A DNA stretch of 64,000 nucleotides, from contig NZ_CP070304.1 of the NCBI RefSeq assembly GCF_016917355.1, positions 4,278,001 to 4,342,000 on the forward strand, read 5' to 3'. The position numbers and the translations under genes were made by a program. Shown piece by piece: positions 27,433 through 37,285 of this stretch. The DNA is from Glaciimonas sp. PAMC28666 (GTDB lineage: Bacteria; Pseudomonadota; Gammaproteobacteria; Burkholderiales; Burkholderiaceae_D). The notes under the pieces were generated by a model. The model was not told the DNA's origin. It did not search any database and worked only from the letters and a program-made list of their open reading frames with translations. Numbering within the stretch: position 1 is the first letter of the stretch; the number at the start of each line of letters is the position of its first letter.

Positions 27433-28599
27433 ATGACTAAACGCATGCTAATTATGCTCGGAGCGGTGGTCGTTTTGATCGCTCTGCTGGCTCTAGGATT
27501 TTTTCTGCATATCAAAAAATTGATTGCCAGTGCGCCGAAGCAGGGCGCGCAGACGATATCGGCGACGACCATCAAAAAGGTCGAATGGCAGCCGCACTTA
27601 TCGTCGGTAGGTACGATGGTAGCCGTGCGGGGCGTTGATGTCACCACCGAAATCGCGGGTCTGGTGCGGACGATTAACTTCAAGTCTGGCGACGACGTCA
27701 AAGCTGGCCAATTGCTGGTGCAACTCAACGCCGATTCCGACATCGCGCAATTGCGTTCGCTGGAAGCCAATGCTGAACTGTCAGCCTCAGTACTGGCACG
27801 TGACAAACAACAATTTGCGGTGCAGGCGATTAGTCAGGCGCAGATCGATAGTGATCAGGCCGACCTGAAAAGCAAGCGCGCCCTGGCGGCGCAGCAGTCT
27901 GCCACGGTCGACAAGAAAACCATCCGCGCACCATTCGCAGGGAAATTGGGTATCACCACCGTCAATCCCGGGCAATATCTCAATCCTGGCGACAAGATTG
28001 TGACCTTGCAAACGATCGATCCAATTTATGTAGATTTCTTTATTCCGCAAAAGCAATTAGGCGGGTTGCTGGTTGGACAGGTATTGAATCTGACGAATGA
28101 CGCTTACGCTAATACGGCCTTTGCCGGCAAAGTCACTGCCATCAGTTCAAAGGTTGATCCGGCAACGCGTAATGTACAAGTCGAGGCCACTGTGGCAAAC
28201 ACCAAACGCCAGCTATTGCCAGGCATGTTTGCGAATGTCAACGTTGAAGTCGGTGGCAAGAAAATGTACTTGACGCTACCGCAAACCGCGATCACCTATA
28301 ACCCGTATGGTTCTACTGTATTTGTGATTAAGCCAGCGGAAAAGAAACCGGCTTCCAAGGATTCTTCCGCAGCTTCTAATCCGCCCAATGCCCCTAAAGA
28401 AGGCGATCTGGTCGTCCAGCAAGTCTTTGTGACAACTGGCGAAACCCGCGGTGATCAAGTTGCGGTGCTCACCGGCCTGGAGGAAGGCCAGCGTGTGGTG
28501 ACCAGCGGACAACTAAAGCTGAAGAACGGCACCGCTGTAGTGATCAACAATACGGTCCAGCCACTCGACAATCCGAGCCCGACCCCGCAGGAACACTGA
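27433..28599 (+). CDS. RND efflux periplasmic adaptor (MexH/AcrA-like)
   Basis: A 388-residue membrane-fusion protein. An N-terminal membrane anchor (about 5-28) precedes a lipoyl/barrel-sandwich domain (T-E-I-A-G-L-V-R-T-I, and its return half T-I-R-A-P-F-A-G-K-L-G), an alpha-hairpin and beta-barrel domains. It links the inner-membrane pump encoded 19 bp downstream with the outer-membrane channel encoded 95 bp upstream. The C-terminal part has a short Pro/Ser/Lys-rich insert (K-P-A-S-K-D-S-S). Confidence 0.92.
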   Translation: MTKRMLIMLGAVVVLIALLALGFFLHIKKLIASAPKQGAQTISATTIKKVEWQPHLSSVGTMVAVRGVDVTTEIAGLVRTINFKSGDDVKAGQLLVQLNADSDIAQLRSLEANAELSASVLARDKQQFAVQAISQAQIDSDQADLKSKRALAAQQSATVDKKTIRAPFAGKLGITTVNPGQYLNPGDKIVTLQTIDPIYVDFFIPQKQLGGLLVGQVLNLTNDAYANTAFAGKVTAISSKVDPATRNVQVEATVANTKRQLLPGMFANVNVEVGGKKMYLTLPQTAITYNPYGSTVFVIKPAEKKPASKDSSAASNPPNAPKEGDLVVQQVFVTTGETRGDQVAVLTGLEEGQRVVTSGQLKLKNGTAVVINNTVQPLDNPSPTPQEH

Positions 28600-28618
28600 G
28601 TTACCAAGGCGCCTACTC

Positions 28619-31600
28619 ATGAATTTCACCGATATCTTTATTCGCCGGCCGGTTTTGGCTATGGTGGTGAGCTTGCTCCTGGTGGTGCTGGGATTACGTT
28701 CACTGTTTAGTCTGCCCATCAATCAATATCCCAAAACACAAAATGCGGTTGTCACCATTTCGACCACCTATTACGGTGCCGATGCGCAGACCATAGCGGG
28801 CTTTATTACCCAACCGCTGGAGTCCGCCATTGCGCAGGCGCAAGGGATTGATTATTTATCGTCCAGCAGCAGCAGCGGCGTTTCGACCATCACGGCGACT
28901 TTGCGGTTGAACTATGACGCCAATCGTGCACTGACCGAAATCAACACCCAAGTCAGCTCGGTCAAAAATCAGTTGCCAGCGCAGGCGCAGCAACCGGTAT
29001 TGACAGTTCAAACCGGCCAGACCACAGATGCCATGTATCTGGGGTTTTATAGCAACACGCTGCCGACTAATAATGTGACCGATTTTTTGAGCAGGGTGGT
29101 GAAACCGAAGCTGGACTCGGTAGACGGCGTCCAGACCGCCGAACTGTTGGGAGCGCGCTTGTTCGCCCTGCGTGCATGGCTTAACTCTTCCAAAATGGCC
29201 GCCTATGGTGTGACCGCCGCCGACGTTAGTACCGCCTTGGCGAATAATAATTACCTCGCAGCGCTGGGATCGACCAAAGGCCAGATGGTCACGATACCGT
29301 TAACCGCCGGGACTGATCTCCATTCGGTCGACGAGTTTAAACAGCTCGTGATTAAGAACAGCGGCGACTCTGTGGTTCGGCTTGAGGATCTGGCAACGGT
29401 CTCGTTGGGTTCAGAAAATTACGACTTTAACGTGGCCTTTAGTGGCGTGCGTTCGGTTTTCATCGGTATCAAGGTTGCACCAGACGCCAATATTCTGGAT
29501 GTCGCCAAACGGGTACGGGCAGTTTTTCCAGGGATTCAGTCACAATTACCCGCTGGTCTGAGGGGCGAAATAGTATATGACTCCACCGCGTTTATTAACA
29601 CCTCGATTAAGGAGGTCATTAAAACGTTGGTTGAGGCGCTGGTGATTGTAACGATCGTGATTTTCCTCTTCCTTGGCAGTTTCCGAGCAGTGCTGGTGCC
29701 TGTGATTGCGATGCCGCTGTCACTGATCGGTACCTTCGTTGTGATGCTGGCCTTGGGGTATTCAATCAACTTGCTGACGCTGTTGGCCATCGTGCTGGCA
29801 ATCGGCCTGGTGGTGGACGATGCGATTATTGTGGTTGAAAACGTTGATCGACATATGAAGGAAGGGAAGTCGCCGATGGATGCGGCCCTGCTGGGCGCCC
29901 GCGAACTGGGTAGCCCGATTCTGGCGATGACGGTCGTGTTGATAGCGGTGTATATACCGATTGGTTTTCAGGGTGGTTTGACCGGCGCGTTGTTCACCGA
30001 ATTTGCATTTACCTTGGCCGGTGCGGTGGCGGTATCGGGCGTCGTTGCCTTGACGTTATCGCCGATGATGTGCTCTCGCTTCTTCCGTCCTGAGCAGGAT
30101 ACTGGCCGGTTTGTACAAAAAATTGATCGGATATTTGAAAAGGTGCACCGCACCTATCAGCGCACGTTGCATTCATTGCTCAACACGTGGCCGGTATTGA
30201 TCGTCATGGCGGCAATATTGATGGTTGTGCTGGGGTTGATGTTCAAGATGTCACAATCTGAACTGGCACCGGAAGAAGATCAGGGCATCGTCCTGTCTCA
30301 GGTAGTCGGTGCGCCAACGGCCACTTCGGACCAGATGCAGACCTATGCGGACCAGGTGTTCAAGGTCGGTAAGAGCATGTCTGAATATAGCCAGATGTTC
30401 CAGATCACCGGTGTTCCGACTGTGAATGCAGGTATCGGCGGCATGTTGTTGAAATCATGGGAAGATCGGACCCGCAGCGCCAAAGAAATCCAACAAGATT
30501 TGCAGGCGCAATGGAATAAGATTGCCGGTGCCAAGATTGCTGCCTTTCAGTTCCCGGCGCTGCCTGGATCTTCCGGCTTGCCGGTGCAGTTTGTGATTAC
30601 CACGACCGAACCTTTCGAAAATCTGAATACCATAGCGCAACTGGTATTAGACAAAGCGCGTACCTCTGGCAAGTTTTACTTTATCGATGCCGATTTGAAG
30701 ATCGACAAACCGCAGGCCACAGTAGTGGTGGATCGCGATAAGATCGCTGCCCTTGGTATGACCCAGCAAGATGTCGGGTCGGCCCTGGGGGCGGCCTTAG
30801 GCGGCGGTTATGTGAATTATTTTTCAATCGCGGGACGTTCGTATAAGGTTATTCCACAGGTCTTGCAGGTCGACCGTTTGAATCCGGCTGAGGTGTTGAA
30901 TTTTTACATCAAGACCCCAACCGGCACGATGATACCTGCGAGTACTGTTGCGCATATCAAATACGACATCGTCCCGGAAGCGATCAATCGCTTCCAGCAG
31001 CTCAATTCAGTTACGCTGTCAGGCGTTTCCGGCTCCTCGCAAGGGGATGTGCTTGCCTTCATGCGTAGCGCAGTGGCAGAGGTCGCACCTAGCGGTTATA
31101 CCGTTGATTATTCTGGACAGTCGCGGCAGTTCATGCAGGAATCGGGCGGTTTTCTGGTGACGATGTTGTTTGCCGTAATTATTGTGTTTTTGGCGCTGGC
31201 TGCATTGTTTGAAAGTTTCCGTGATCCGATCGTCATTCTGGTCTCCGTGCCACTGGCCTTGTTCGGCGCGACAATGTTTATCTTCCTGGGTTTCGCCTCG
31301 ATCAATATTTATACCGAGGTGGGATTGGTGACGTTGATGGGACTAATTAGCAAACACGGAATTCTGATCGTTGAAGTCGCCAATCAATTGCAGAAAACCG
31401 GGATGGCCAAGCGGCAAGCGATTGAAGAAGCTGCCGCCGTGCGGTTACGGCCAATTCTGATGACGACAGCGGCAATGGTATTTGGGGTGCTGCCACTGGT
31501 GGTGGCTTCAGGGGCTGGTGCTGCAGGTCGACACGCAATGGGACTGGTGATCTTTACAGGGCTGTCGATAGGGACGCTATTTACGCTGTTCGTAGTTCCC

Positions 31601-31684
31601 GCCATGTATTTATTCCTGGCCGAGGACCATCAAGTGGCTGCTGCAAAAAAAGCGCCTTCGGGGAAATTATTGCAGGCAGATTAA
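28619..31684 (+). CDS. RND efflux pump, HAE1 family inner-membrane transporter
   Basis: A 1021-residue proton-driven multidrug pump. It begins N-F-T-D-I-F-I-R-R-P-V-L-A and carries the proton-relay pair D400-D401 in G-L-V-V-D-D-A-I-I-V-V-E-N, equivalent to D407/D408 of AcrB. Twelve membrane helices and two large periplasmic loops are inferred from the length and pattern. It resembles MexI-type pumps more than AcrB (inference from sequence style). Substrates cannot be read from sequence. No terminator is evident after it. Confidence 0.94.
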   Translation: MNFTDIFIRRPVLAMVVSLLLVVLGLRSLFSLPINQYPKTQNAVVTISTTYYGADAQTIAGFITQPLESAIAQAQGIDYLSSSSSSGVSTITATLRLNYDANRALTEINTQVSSVKNQLPAQAQQPVLTVQTGQTTDAMYLGFYSNTLPTNNVTDFLSRVVKPKLDSVDGVQTAELLGARLFALRAWLNSSKMAAYGVTAADVSTALANNNYLAALGSTKGQMVTIPLTAGTDLHSVDEFKQLVIKNSGDSVVRLEDLATVSLGSENYDFNVAFSGVRSVFIGIKVAPDANILDVAKRVRAVFPGIQSQLPAGLRGEIVYDSTAFINTSIKEVIKTLVEALVIVTIVIFLFLGSFRAVLVPVIAMPLSLIGTFVVMLALGYSINLLTLLAIVLAIGLVVDDAIIVVENVDRHMKEGKSPMDAALLGARELGSPILAMTVVLIAVYIPIGFQGGLTGALFTEFAFTLAGAVAVSGVVALTLSPMMCSRFFRPEQDTGRFVQKIDRIFEKVHRTYQRTLHSLLNTWPVLIVMAAILMVVLGLMFKMSQSELAPEEDQGIVLSQVVGAPTATSDQMQTYADQVFKVGKSMSEYSQMFQITGVPTVNAGIGGMLLKSWEDRTRSAKEIQQDLQAQWNKIAGAKIAAFQFPALPGSSGLPVQFVITTTEPFENLNTIAQLVLDKARTSGKFYFIDADLKIDKPQATVVVDRDKIAALGMTQQDVGSALGAALGGGYVNYFSIAGRSYKVIPQVLQVDRLNPAEVLNFYIKTPTGTMIPASTVAHIKYDIVPEAINRFQQLNSVTLSGVSGSSQGDVLAFMRSAVAEVAPSGYTVDYSGQSRQFMQESGGFLVTMLFAVIIVFLALAALFESFRDPIVILVSVPLALFGATMFIFLGFASINIYTEVGLVTLMGLISKHGILIVEVANQLQKTGMAKRQAIEEAAAVRLRPILMTTAAMVFGVLPLVVASGAGAAGRHAMGLVIFTGLSIGTLFTLFVVPAMYLFLAEDHQVAAAKKAPSGKLLQAD

Positions 31685-31927
31685 GAATTGATTGAACGTC
31701 AGGTGGCTTTGACGGTCTGAAGTTTAGGTTTAAATCATCGGCTTAATCTTTGGATTAGTATGGTGGTTTAAATCTAAATTTGATTTGATTTGATTTTCAT
31801 TCTACGCGACGCTTAAGGTCAGCCTTTGAAAGTATGCTTCGCCGCTTTCCCTGTTTTGCGACAATTTATTACATCTTGAGAAGTTGAACACTGGCATCAT
31901 CGACATATGCAAGATAATTCGTCTTGA

Positions 31928-31968
31928 GCCCCCAGCTAACTATTGGGGGCACTTAAAAGGAGGTTTTT
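31928..31968 (+). promoter_or_regulatory. Hairpin directly upstream of a strong ribosome-binding site
   Basis: GCCCCCA (31928-31934) pairs with TGGGGGC (31944-31950) around a 9-base loop. AAAAGGAGG follows just after, then ATG at 31969. The gene's first codons include a C-run (ATCCCCCC) that could also pair with the G-run of this stem, so alternative folding may affect translation. This is speculative. The 240 bp before the hairpin show nothing recognisable. Confidence 0.4.
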
Positions 31969-32457
31969 ATGCTATCCCCCCGATACTCGATCCAGACATC
32001 CCATATAGCGGTACAACGTAGTCCAAGGTTTTTTCACGTCTCGTTTTTAGCTCTTGCCACATTCGTGGCCATGCTTGTTGGCACTTCAGCACACGCCGCA
32101 GATAGCACCCAATCGAATGCCAACGCTGCCTATCAACGGCAGCGCACTGCTTGCATGAACGGAACCTCAAATGAAGACCGGGCTACTTGCCTGCGCGAAG
32201 CTGGTGCCGCTCTTCAGGCTGCAAAAAAGGGCCAGTTGACCGATCCGCAAGCCCAGCTGGAGCAAAATAGATTGAGTCGTTGCAATGCATTGCCGGAACA
32301 AGACCGTTCGGACTGTGTGCAGCGCATGCAACCGGGTGGCGTAGTAGAAGGAAACTCACGCTCCGGTGGTATCTTAAGAGAGAGTGTGACAACAGAAGTG
32401 GGGCCACCTGTGATTATTAATCCACCCGCAAACAACATGCCGGGCGGCAGTCAATAA
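31969..32457 (+). CDS. Secreted small protein with four conserved-type cysteines, function unknown
   Basis: A 162-residue exported protein. The signal peptide is about 1-43 with a cut near A-H-A-A-D. The mature part has two C-x(11)-C-like pairs, C62/C74 and C105/C116, in the contexts A-C-M-N-G and D-R-A-T-C-L-R-E-A-G-A-A-L. Similar short Cys-paired periplasmic proteins are common in Burkholderiales, with no known function. The C-terminus is Gly/Pro-rich. Strong Shine-Dalgarno AAAGGAGG. Confidence 0.8.
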   Translation: MLSPRYSIQTSHIAVQRSPRFFHVSFLALATFVAMLVGTSAHAADSTQSNANAAYQRQRTACMNGTSNEDRATCLREAGAALQAAKKGQLTDPQAQLEQNRLSRCNALPEQDRSDCVQRMQPGGVVEGNSRSGGILRESVTTEVGPPVIINPPANNMPGGSQ

Positions 32458-32564
32458 TCCTTCTGCAGGATGGTTCTGCAAGATAAACCGCCACGCTGTG
32501 AAGGGTGGCTTACACGACCGCGGCTAAACTAACAGCTTTGCTCGCGGTGGTCTTTATTGCCGAC

Positions 32565-33860
32565 CTAGGTAGGCTTCTTTTTTCCATTGATATCGGCTTC
32601 GGTTTCGCCTTCTGCTATGGATTCTTCAAAGGCCTGCACGTCGATTGCCTGTCCATAAACATCAAACTTCATGGCTATTGATAGCGACTTGACGCCAATG
32701 GTCATCAGTGCGTCGTAGGTGTCATCAATCTCAGTGCCGAGTTCACGTGTGACTGCGGAAGGTTTTTCGGAAGAGGCAATCAAGGCGCCATCCACGTCGT
32801 TATATAAATTTACCCGTAAAACCACGTCACCACGGACTTCTGCCGGTCCAATGATGGCGGTGGTGCTTTCTGCGGGTATACCCTGTTGCTCCAAAGCGTG
32901 ATTTAATTCCGACATCATCTGCAGCATGAAGTATTCCGCGATGCCGCGTTCTTTCCCCCCGTGGAATAAATCTTGATAAAGAAAATTAACATCAACTGCG
33001 CGACCATCGGTCACCAGACATTGTTTGATTAATGGCGCAGCTTGCTCGGTCCAGTTCTGAAAGCGCTTTTCACGGGCCTCGAAATAGGCGTCAATAGCCG
33101 CATCATCTTCCGGTACGTGATAAAACGGGTCGTCAGCCGTTTTTAAAGCGAATCCAAGCAAAAAGCGGAGTTCTACCGCCACATCGTCCGCCCCGAAATC
33201 GCTTTCAGGCCAACCGCCAAAACTGCTGTCAATGGCCGGTGTCGCGGGTACTTTTTTATCGGTCATAGAGGCAAATGCATCGCGCACCATCGCATTGATG
33301 TGGCTAAAGGTGATACTGTCGATTTCATCCAAATGGTAGGCATAGCTCACCAGAACGACTCTGGCGTTCTGGCTTTCCAATCCGGCTTTCTGTACGCTTT
33401 TGGTCAGCAGATCGAATGCATCCTGATGTTGAAACGACTGCGCGCTGTCCAGGCCACCCACGGTCCGCACAAACATCGGAATTAAAAATGCATTGATTTC
33501 AACCGTAATACCCTCGTCGCGGCGGATCAGGACGACTTCGGCCGCTTCTTCAATGCGCTCTTTAAGCAATTGATAGACAGCCAGATCCGCATGCTTCAAA
33601 CGATCCAGCGATTCGTACAAGACGTCGTCTTTTTTTTGATGTAGACTTTTTTTGATGATCTTGTGGACTTCTCGTTCTTGATCTTTTAATGTATCCCTCA
33701 GGACTCCGGTTCCATCCAGTGCGCCGTTTTCGCTAACGGTACCGATTTCCTGCTCGGCCAGTCCGATGGAAAGGTCGCACAGTTGCTGAACCAGATTATC
33801 CTGAATTTCCTCGTCGGTAGGGGCGGATTTTCTTGATGCTGGTCGCTTGTTTTTTGGCAT
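32565..33860 (-). CDS. DUF2863 family protein
   Basis: A 431-residue soluble, acidic protein without signal peptide or membrane segments. Length and the pattern of blocks (F-L-I-P-M-F-V-R near 125, L-R-F-L-L-G-F near 230, G-G-K-E-R-G-I-A-E-Y near 300) fit DUF2863, a family seen mainly in Burkholderiales, with no known function. The Lys-rich N-terminal 20 residues look disordered. It is divergent from the HU-like gene. Confidence 0.75.
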   Translation of the reverse strand: MPKNKRPASRKSAPTDEEIQDNLVQQLCDLSIGLAEQEIGTVSENGALDGTGVLRDTLKDQEREVHKIIKKSLHQKKDDVLYESLDRLKHADLAVYQLLKERIEEAAEVVLIRRDEGITVEINAFLIPMFVRTVGGLDSAQSFQHQDAFDLLTKSVQKAGLESQNARVVLVSYAYHLDEIDSITFSHINAMVRDAFASMTDKKVPATPAIDSSFGGWPESDFGADDVAVELRFLLGFALKTADDPFYHVPEDDAAIDAYFEAREKRFQNWTEQAAPLIKQCLVTDGRAVDVNFLYQDLFHGGKERGIAEYFMLQMMSELNHALEQQGIPAESTTAIIGPAEVRGDVVLRVNLYNDVDGALIASSEKPSAVTRELGTEIDDTYDALMTIGVKSLSIAMKFDVYGQAIDVQAFEESIAEGETEADINGKKKPT

Positions 33861-34109
33861 GATTTTTTATTAAAATAATACGAGAATCGGTTAGCATAGT
33901 CATGCGAAGGTCGTCGCGCATGCTGGAATTTGAACATAATTATCCCCTATCACTGCAATTTCAGGAGAGGAACAGACGTTGAGGGCCCACATTTGCGTTA
34001 AATAATGTGAAATCAGAACTATTTTTCCCTCATAGTGGACTTTTTTCTTTCGTTTAGGCAATGCAGTGCTAGAATTTTCTTTCTATCAACCTAAAGAGTG
34101 AGTCATCAA

Positions 34110-34400
34110 ATGAATAAAAATGAATTGATTGAAGGTATTGCTGCAGATTGTGAACTGTCAAAAGCAGCCGCTAAACGTGCTGTCGACTCTTTGATTGCAA
34201 ATGTCATCAAAGCAGTTAAGAAGGGCGATTCCGTCCAATTGATCGGATTTGGTACTTTCGGTAGCGGTAAACGCGCCGCTCGGGTTGGACGTAATCCACG
34301 TACTGGCGAAGCAATCAAAATTAAAGCAGCAACAACGGTCAAATTCACCGCCGGCAAAGCATTTAAAGATGCTGTAAATGGCGCAAAAAAGAAGAAGTAA
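34110..34400 (+). CDS. HU-family DNA-binding protein
   Basis: A 96-residue histone-like protein that bends DNA as a dimer. The start M-N-K-N-E-L-I is at 34110; a GTG at 34098 is an extension. The beta-arm signature is intact: G-F-G-T-F (46-50), then R-N-P-R-T-G-E (61-67) with the intercalating Pro. The C-terminus ends in K-K-K-K. A strong terminator follows. It appears to be its own transcription unit. Confidence 0.95.
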   Translation: MNKNELIEGIAADCELSKAAAKRAVDSLIANVIKAVKKGDSVQLIGFGTFGSGKRAARVGRNPRTGEAIKIKAATTVKFTAGKAFKDAVNGAKKKK

Positions 34401-34423
34401 GCTTTTTCTTTTGGGCTGATTTT

Positions 34424-34455
34424 AAAAAATGGCGAACCAACGTTCGCCATTTTTT
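34424..34455 (+). terminator. Rho-independent terminator after HU gene
   Basis: AAAAAATGGCGAAC (34424-34437) pairs perfectly over 14 bp with GTTCGCCATTTTTT (34442-34455) around a 4-base loop, with a T-run that continues to 34457. It lies 24 bp past the HU stop. Confidence 0.93.
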
Positions 34456-34544
34456 TTCTTCCAGGCCGATTGCAGTGCTGACCTGCAGTGGCGTCATTGA
34501 GATTAGAGCAAGTTTGGTAACAGTAAAGATCAAAAAGATAATTT

Positions 34545-35435
34545 ATGCAGGATAGTACAGAAACACCGATCTTGGCTGCCATGAAAGGGCAGGGCAAAGC
34601 GCTTTCAATCGTCTGTCTGCTGGTCGCCATGTCATCACTGCAGGGCGGCGCGGCTTTGGCTAAAAGTCTGTTCTCAGATATTGGAGCTGAGGGGGTTACC
34701 GCCCTGCGGATCGGATTCTCAGCGATCTTTTTATGTGCGATCTTTCGTCCCTGGCGGACGCCTTTAAAGCAGATTGTCTGGCTTCCCATTGTTCTTTACG
34801 GGACTGCATTAGGTTGCATGAATCTGGCGTTTTACATGGCGTTGAAAACAATCCCGTTGGGGCCAGCAGTCGCCATCGAATTTAGCGGGCCTCTGGCCGT
34901 CGCGATATTTTATTCCCGGCGCGCGGCTGATCTGATCTGGCTTGGGCTGGCGGTATTTGGATTGTTCTTGTTGTTGCCGATCGGTCAACTATCGGGCGGG
35001 TTAGATACGACCGGTATTTTATTTGCGTTATTCGCTGGCGCTTGTTGGGCTGTCTACATCATTGCCGGTAAAAGGGCGGGCGATGCGAACGGCCGCGTGA
35101 GCGTTCCGCTGGGTGCGTTGGTGGCGACCATGTTTATCTTTCCCATCGGCTGGGTCCACGCCGGAAGTGAATTGTTCTCGTTGTCGATTTTGCCGACTGC
35201 GCTGTTAGTCGCACTTTTCTCCTCGACGCTGCCGTACAGCCTGGAAATGATCGCATTAACCCGATTACCCTCTAAAACGTTTAGTACGTTAATGAGTCTT
35301 GAACCAGCGTTGGGTGCGATTTCCGGTTATCTGTTTTTAAAAGAAGGATTGACGACATCGCAGGGAGTTGCGGTGTTATGTATTATCGTCAGCTCAATGG
35401 GTATCACGGGAGCGATAGGCCGAGCGCGAAAGTGA
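34545..35435 (+). CDS. EamA-family exporter, RhtA-like (threonine/homoserine efflux)
   Basis: A 296-residue drug/metabolite transporter with ten predicted membrane helices in two EamA halves. The first half shows L-V-A-M-S-S-L-Q-G-G-A-A-L-A-K and G-P-A-V-A-I-E-F-S-G-P-L, as in RhtA, the E. coli exporter of threonine, homoserine and amino-acid analogues. No amino-acid biosynthesis genes are adjacent to test the substrate. Confidence 0.82.
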   Translation: MQDSTETPILAAMKGQGKALSIVCLLVAMSSLQGGAALAKSLFSDIGAEGVTALRIGFSAIFLCAIFRPWRTPLKQIVWLPIVLYGTALGCMNLAFYMALKTIPLGPAVAIEFSGPLAVAIFYSRRAADLIWLGLAVFGLFLLLPIGQLSGGLDTTGILFALFAGACWAVYIIAGKRAGDANGRVSVPLGALVATMFIFPIGWVHAGSELFSLSILPTALLVALFSSTLPYSLEMIALTRLPSKTFSTLMSLEPALGAISGYLFLKEGLTTSQGVAVLCIIVSSMGITGAIGRARK

Positions 35436-35468
35436 ACGTCGCTACGTGCCGGGCTCACCGGCACGTGT

Positions 35469-36365
35469 TCAATCTACATATCCGCGTGCTCCCTGCATGC
35501 CGCCAGTATGAATAGCAATGATGCGTTCGTCGTCGCGGAACGCATGGGCATCGGCCATTTTTTTCAACGCGAAAAAGAGTTTCCCAGTGTATATCGGCTC
35601 AATCGGAATGCCGATCTCTTGTGTAAAGTCACGGCAGAACTGGCGTAGTTCGGGTGGGACCTTTGCGTAACCACCATGATGGGCATCGGTAATCAGCTGG
35701 TAATTTGTATAAGTTGGATAACCAGCTTGCTGTAACAGTGATGCGATTTCTTTGTGAAGGTAATCGGCATTTTTGAGCACAGCGATCCCGATAACGCGCC
35801 CTCGACCTCGCAAACCTGCCAATAGTCCGGCCATGGTGGCACCAGTCCCGCATGCCACCATCATGATCTCCGGAATAAAGGGAAGCTCGTCCACCAACTC
35901 TGCTACACCCCGCAAAGCGTCAGGCGTACTGCCGCCTTCGGGGAACCAGACGTCGCTGGTATCGGAGGCGAGGATAGTCCGCCGCCATTCCTCCGGATCG
36001 TCCCGCAACGCACGATAAGCTTCACGCGACACAAATTGAATCTCCATACCAAGCCTGCGGCAGTCGTCCAGCGTGGCCGTACTCATCCCTTGCGCTCCAC
36101 GCACCAGCCCTCGCGTCGGCCATCCCGCGCGTGCACCGGCATGCGCTAATGCATGCAGATGATTAGACCAGGGGCCGCCCATCGTGTGCAGCCTTACGCT
36201 GAGATTGCGCTCCTGAAGCGCTAACAGTGGATATTTAAGCTTGCGAAATTTATTTCCCGAGACCTCCGGATGAATCAAGTCATCACGTTTGATCCATACC
36301 GGGTGCGCCAGGAGTGCTGATGGCGGTAGCTGCTGAAGGGGCGATGGCGGAACAGAAAATTGCAT
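35469..36365 (-). CDS. PLP-dependent ACC deaminase/D-cysteine desulfhydrase family enzyme
   Basis: A 298-residue fold-type II PLP enzyme. K39 in S-G-N-K-F-R-K-L-K-Y is the likely Schiff-base lysine, and V-A-C-G-T-G-A-T-M-A-G-L is the phosphate-binding loop. The family splits small amino acids such as D-cysteine or 1-aminocyclopropane-1-carboxylate. Which one is used here cannot be told. The frame is open to 36455, but family members begin close to the ATG at 36365, which is preferred. It converges on the RhtA-like gene. Confidence 0.82.
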   Translation of the reverse strand: MQFSVPPSPLQQLPPSALLAHPVWIKRDDLIHPEVSGNKFRKLKYPLLALQERNLSVRLHTMGGPWSNHLHALAHAGARAGWPTRGLVRGAQGMSTATLDDCRRLGMEIQFVSREAYRALRDDPEEWRRTILASDTSDVWFPEGGSTPDALRGVAELVDELPFIPEIMMVACGTGATMAGLLAGLRGRGRVIGIAVLKNADYLHKEIASLLQQAGYPTYTNYQLITDAHHGGYAKVPPELRQFCRDFTQEIGIPIEPIYTGKLFFALKKMADAHAFRDDERIIAIHTGGMQGARGYVD

Positions 36366-36651
36366 AAAAACGGCGTGCTCACAATTTGGTAGGGCGAAAT
36401 GTTTATCTGTTATTTCAAGGGAGTGACAATTCTGCAGGCTGTTGTTTAACAGCATAAAAACAGCAACGATTAAAATTTTTTTTTAGAAAATTAGCACATT
36501 TTGCCAAGCAGGCTCGGAAAGAAATCGGTAGTATTAGGTTTTAGCCATGTAAATATGTCCCGCATTACACTCCACGCATATGGTTATTGAAAAAACGCAT
36601 GTCGTATCTGCTTGAAAAAAGTTAAAAAGAAAAAAGTTTAAAGGTTTCACG

Positions 36652-37236
36652 ATGCCTGCTGATACAACGGCAATTAATAAGTTGATGGACAGGTTTAATG
36701 ATCACTCTAGCGTATGGTTGTTCGGATACGGATCATTGATATTCAAAGTTGGTTTTCCGTTTGTAGAGCGGAGACCAGCATATATTATGAATTGGAGCCG
36801 GCGTTTCTGGCAAGGATCTTACGATCATCGCGGCACGCTTGATGCGCCGGGCAGGGTGGTTACCCTCATACCACAAGCCGGTGCGGCCTGCGAGGGGATC
36901 GCTTATCTGATTACACCGGATATTCTGGAGCAAATTGATTTTCGCGAAAAAAACGGCTATCTGCGCCTTTGTACAGAAATAGCGTTTGAGGATGGGACTG
37001 TGGCTGAAGGGCTGGTCTATATTGCGACAGAAGAAAATACGGCGTTTCTTGGCCCCGCGACCGAACTTGATATTGCCCGGCAAATCGCGGCATCTGTCGG
37101 GCCTAGCGGGCCTAATAAAGATTATCTGACGGGTCTGGCTGAAGCACTGCGCGAGCTAGGTAAAGAAGATCAGCACGTGTTTGAGATTGAACGACATTTG
37201 ATGTCCATGCAGGATAAAGTTGAATTGGTAATTTAA
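36652..37236 (+). CDS. chaC: ChaC-like gamma-glutamylcyclotransferase
   Basis: A 194-residue enzyme that probably releases 5-oxoproline from glutathione. The substrate loop F-G-Y-G-S-L-I (24-30) and the likely catalytic E99 (R-E-K-N-G-Y) match ChaC/GCG proteins. It is followed 49 bp later by the YunG-like gene. It may be part of glutathione turnover, a theme echoed by the gamma-glutamyltransferase-like gene at the other end of the window. Confidence 0.9.
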   Translation: MPADTTAINKLMDRFNDHSSVWLFGYGSLIFKVGFPFVERRPAYIMNWSRRFWQGSYDHRGTLDAPGRVVTLIPQAGAACEGIAYLITPDILEQIDFREKNGYLRLCTEIAFEDGTVAEGLVYIATEENTAFLGPATELDIARQIAASVGPSGPNKDYLTGLAEALRELGKEDQHVFEIERHLMSMQDKVELVI

Positions 37237-37285
37237 ATCAGCCGTGGCTGAAGGTGTCGATAATGCTTCAAGACAGGGACGTTTA

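Noticed and set aside
32516-32549. ACCGCG/CGCGGT inverted repeat between convergent genes as a terminator.
   Set aside because: Only 6-bp arms with a 22-base loop and no clear T-run; too weak to annotate.
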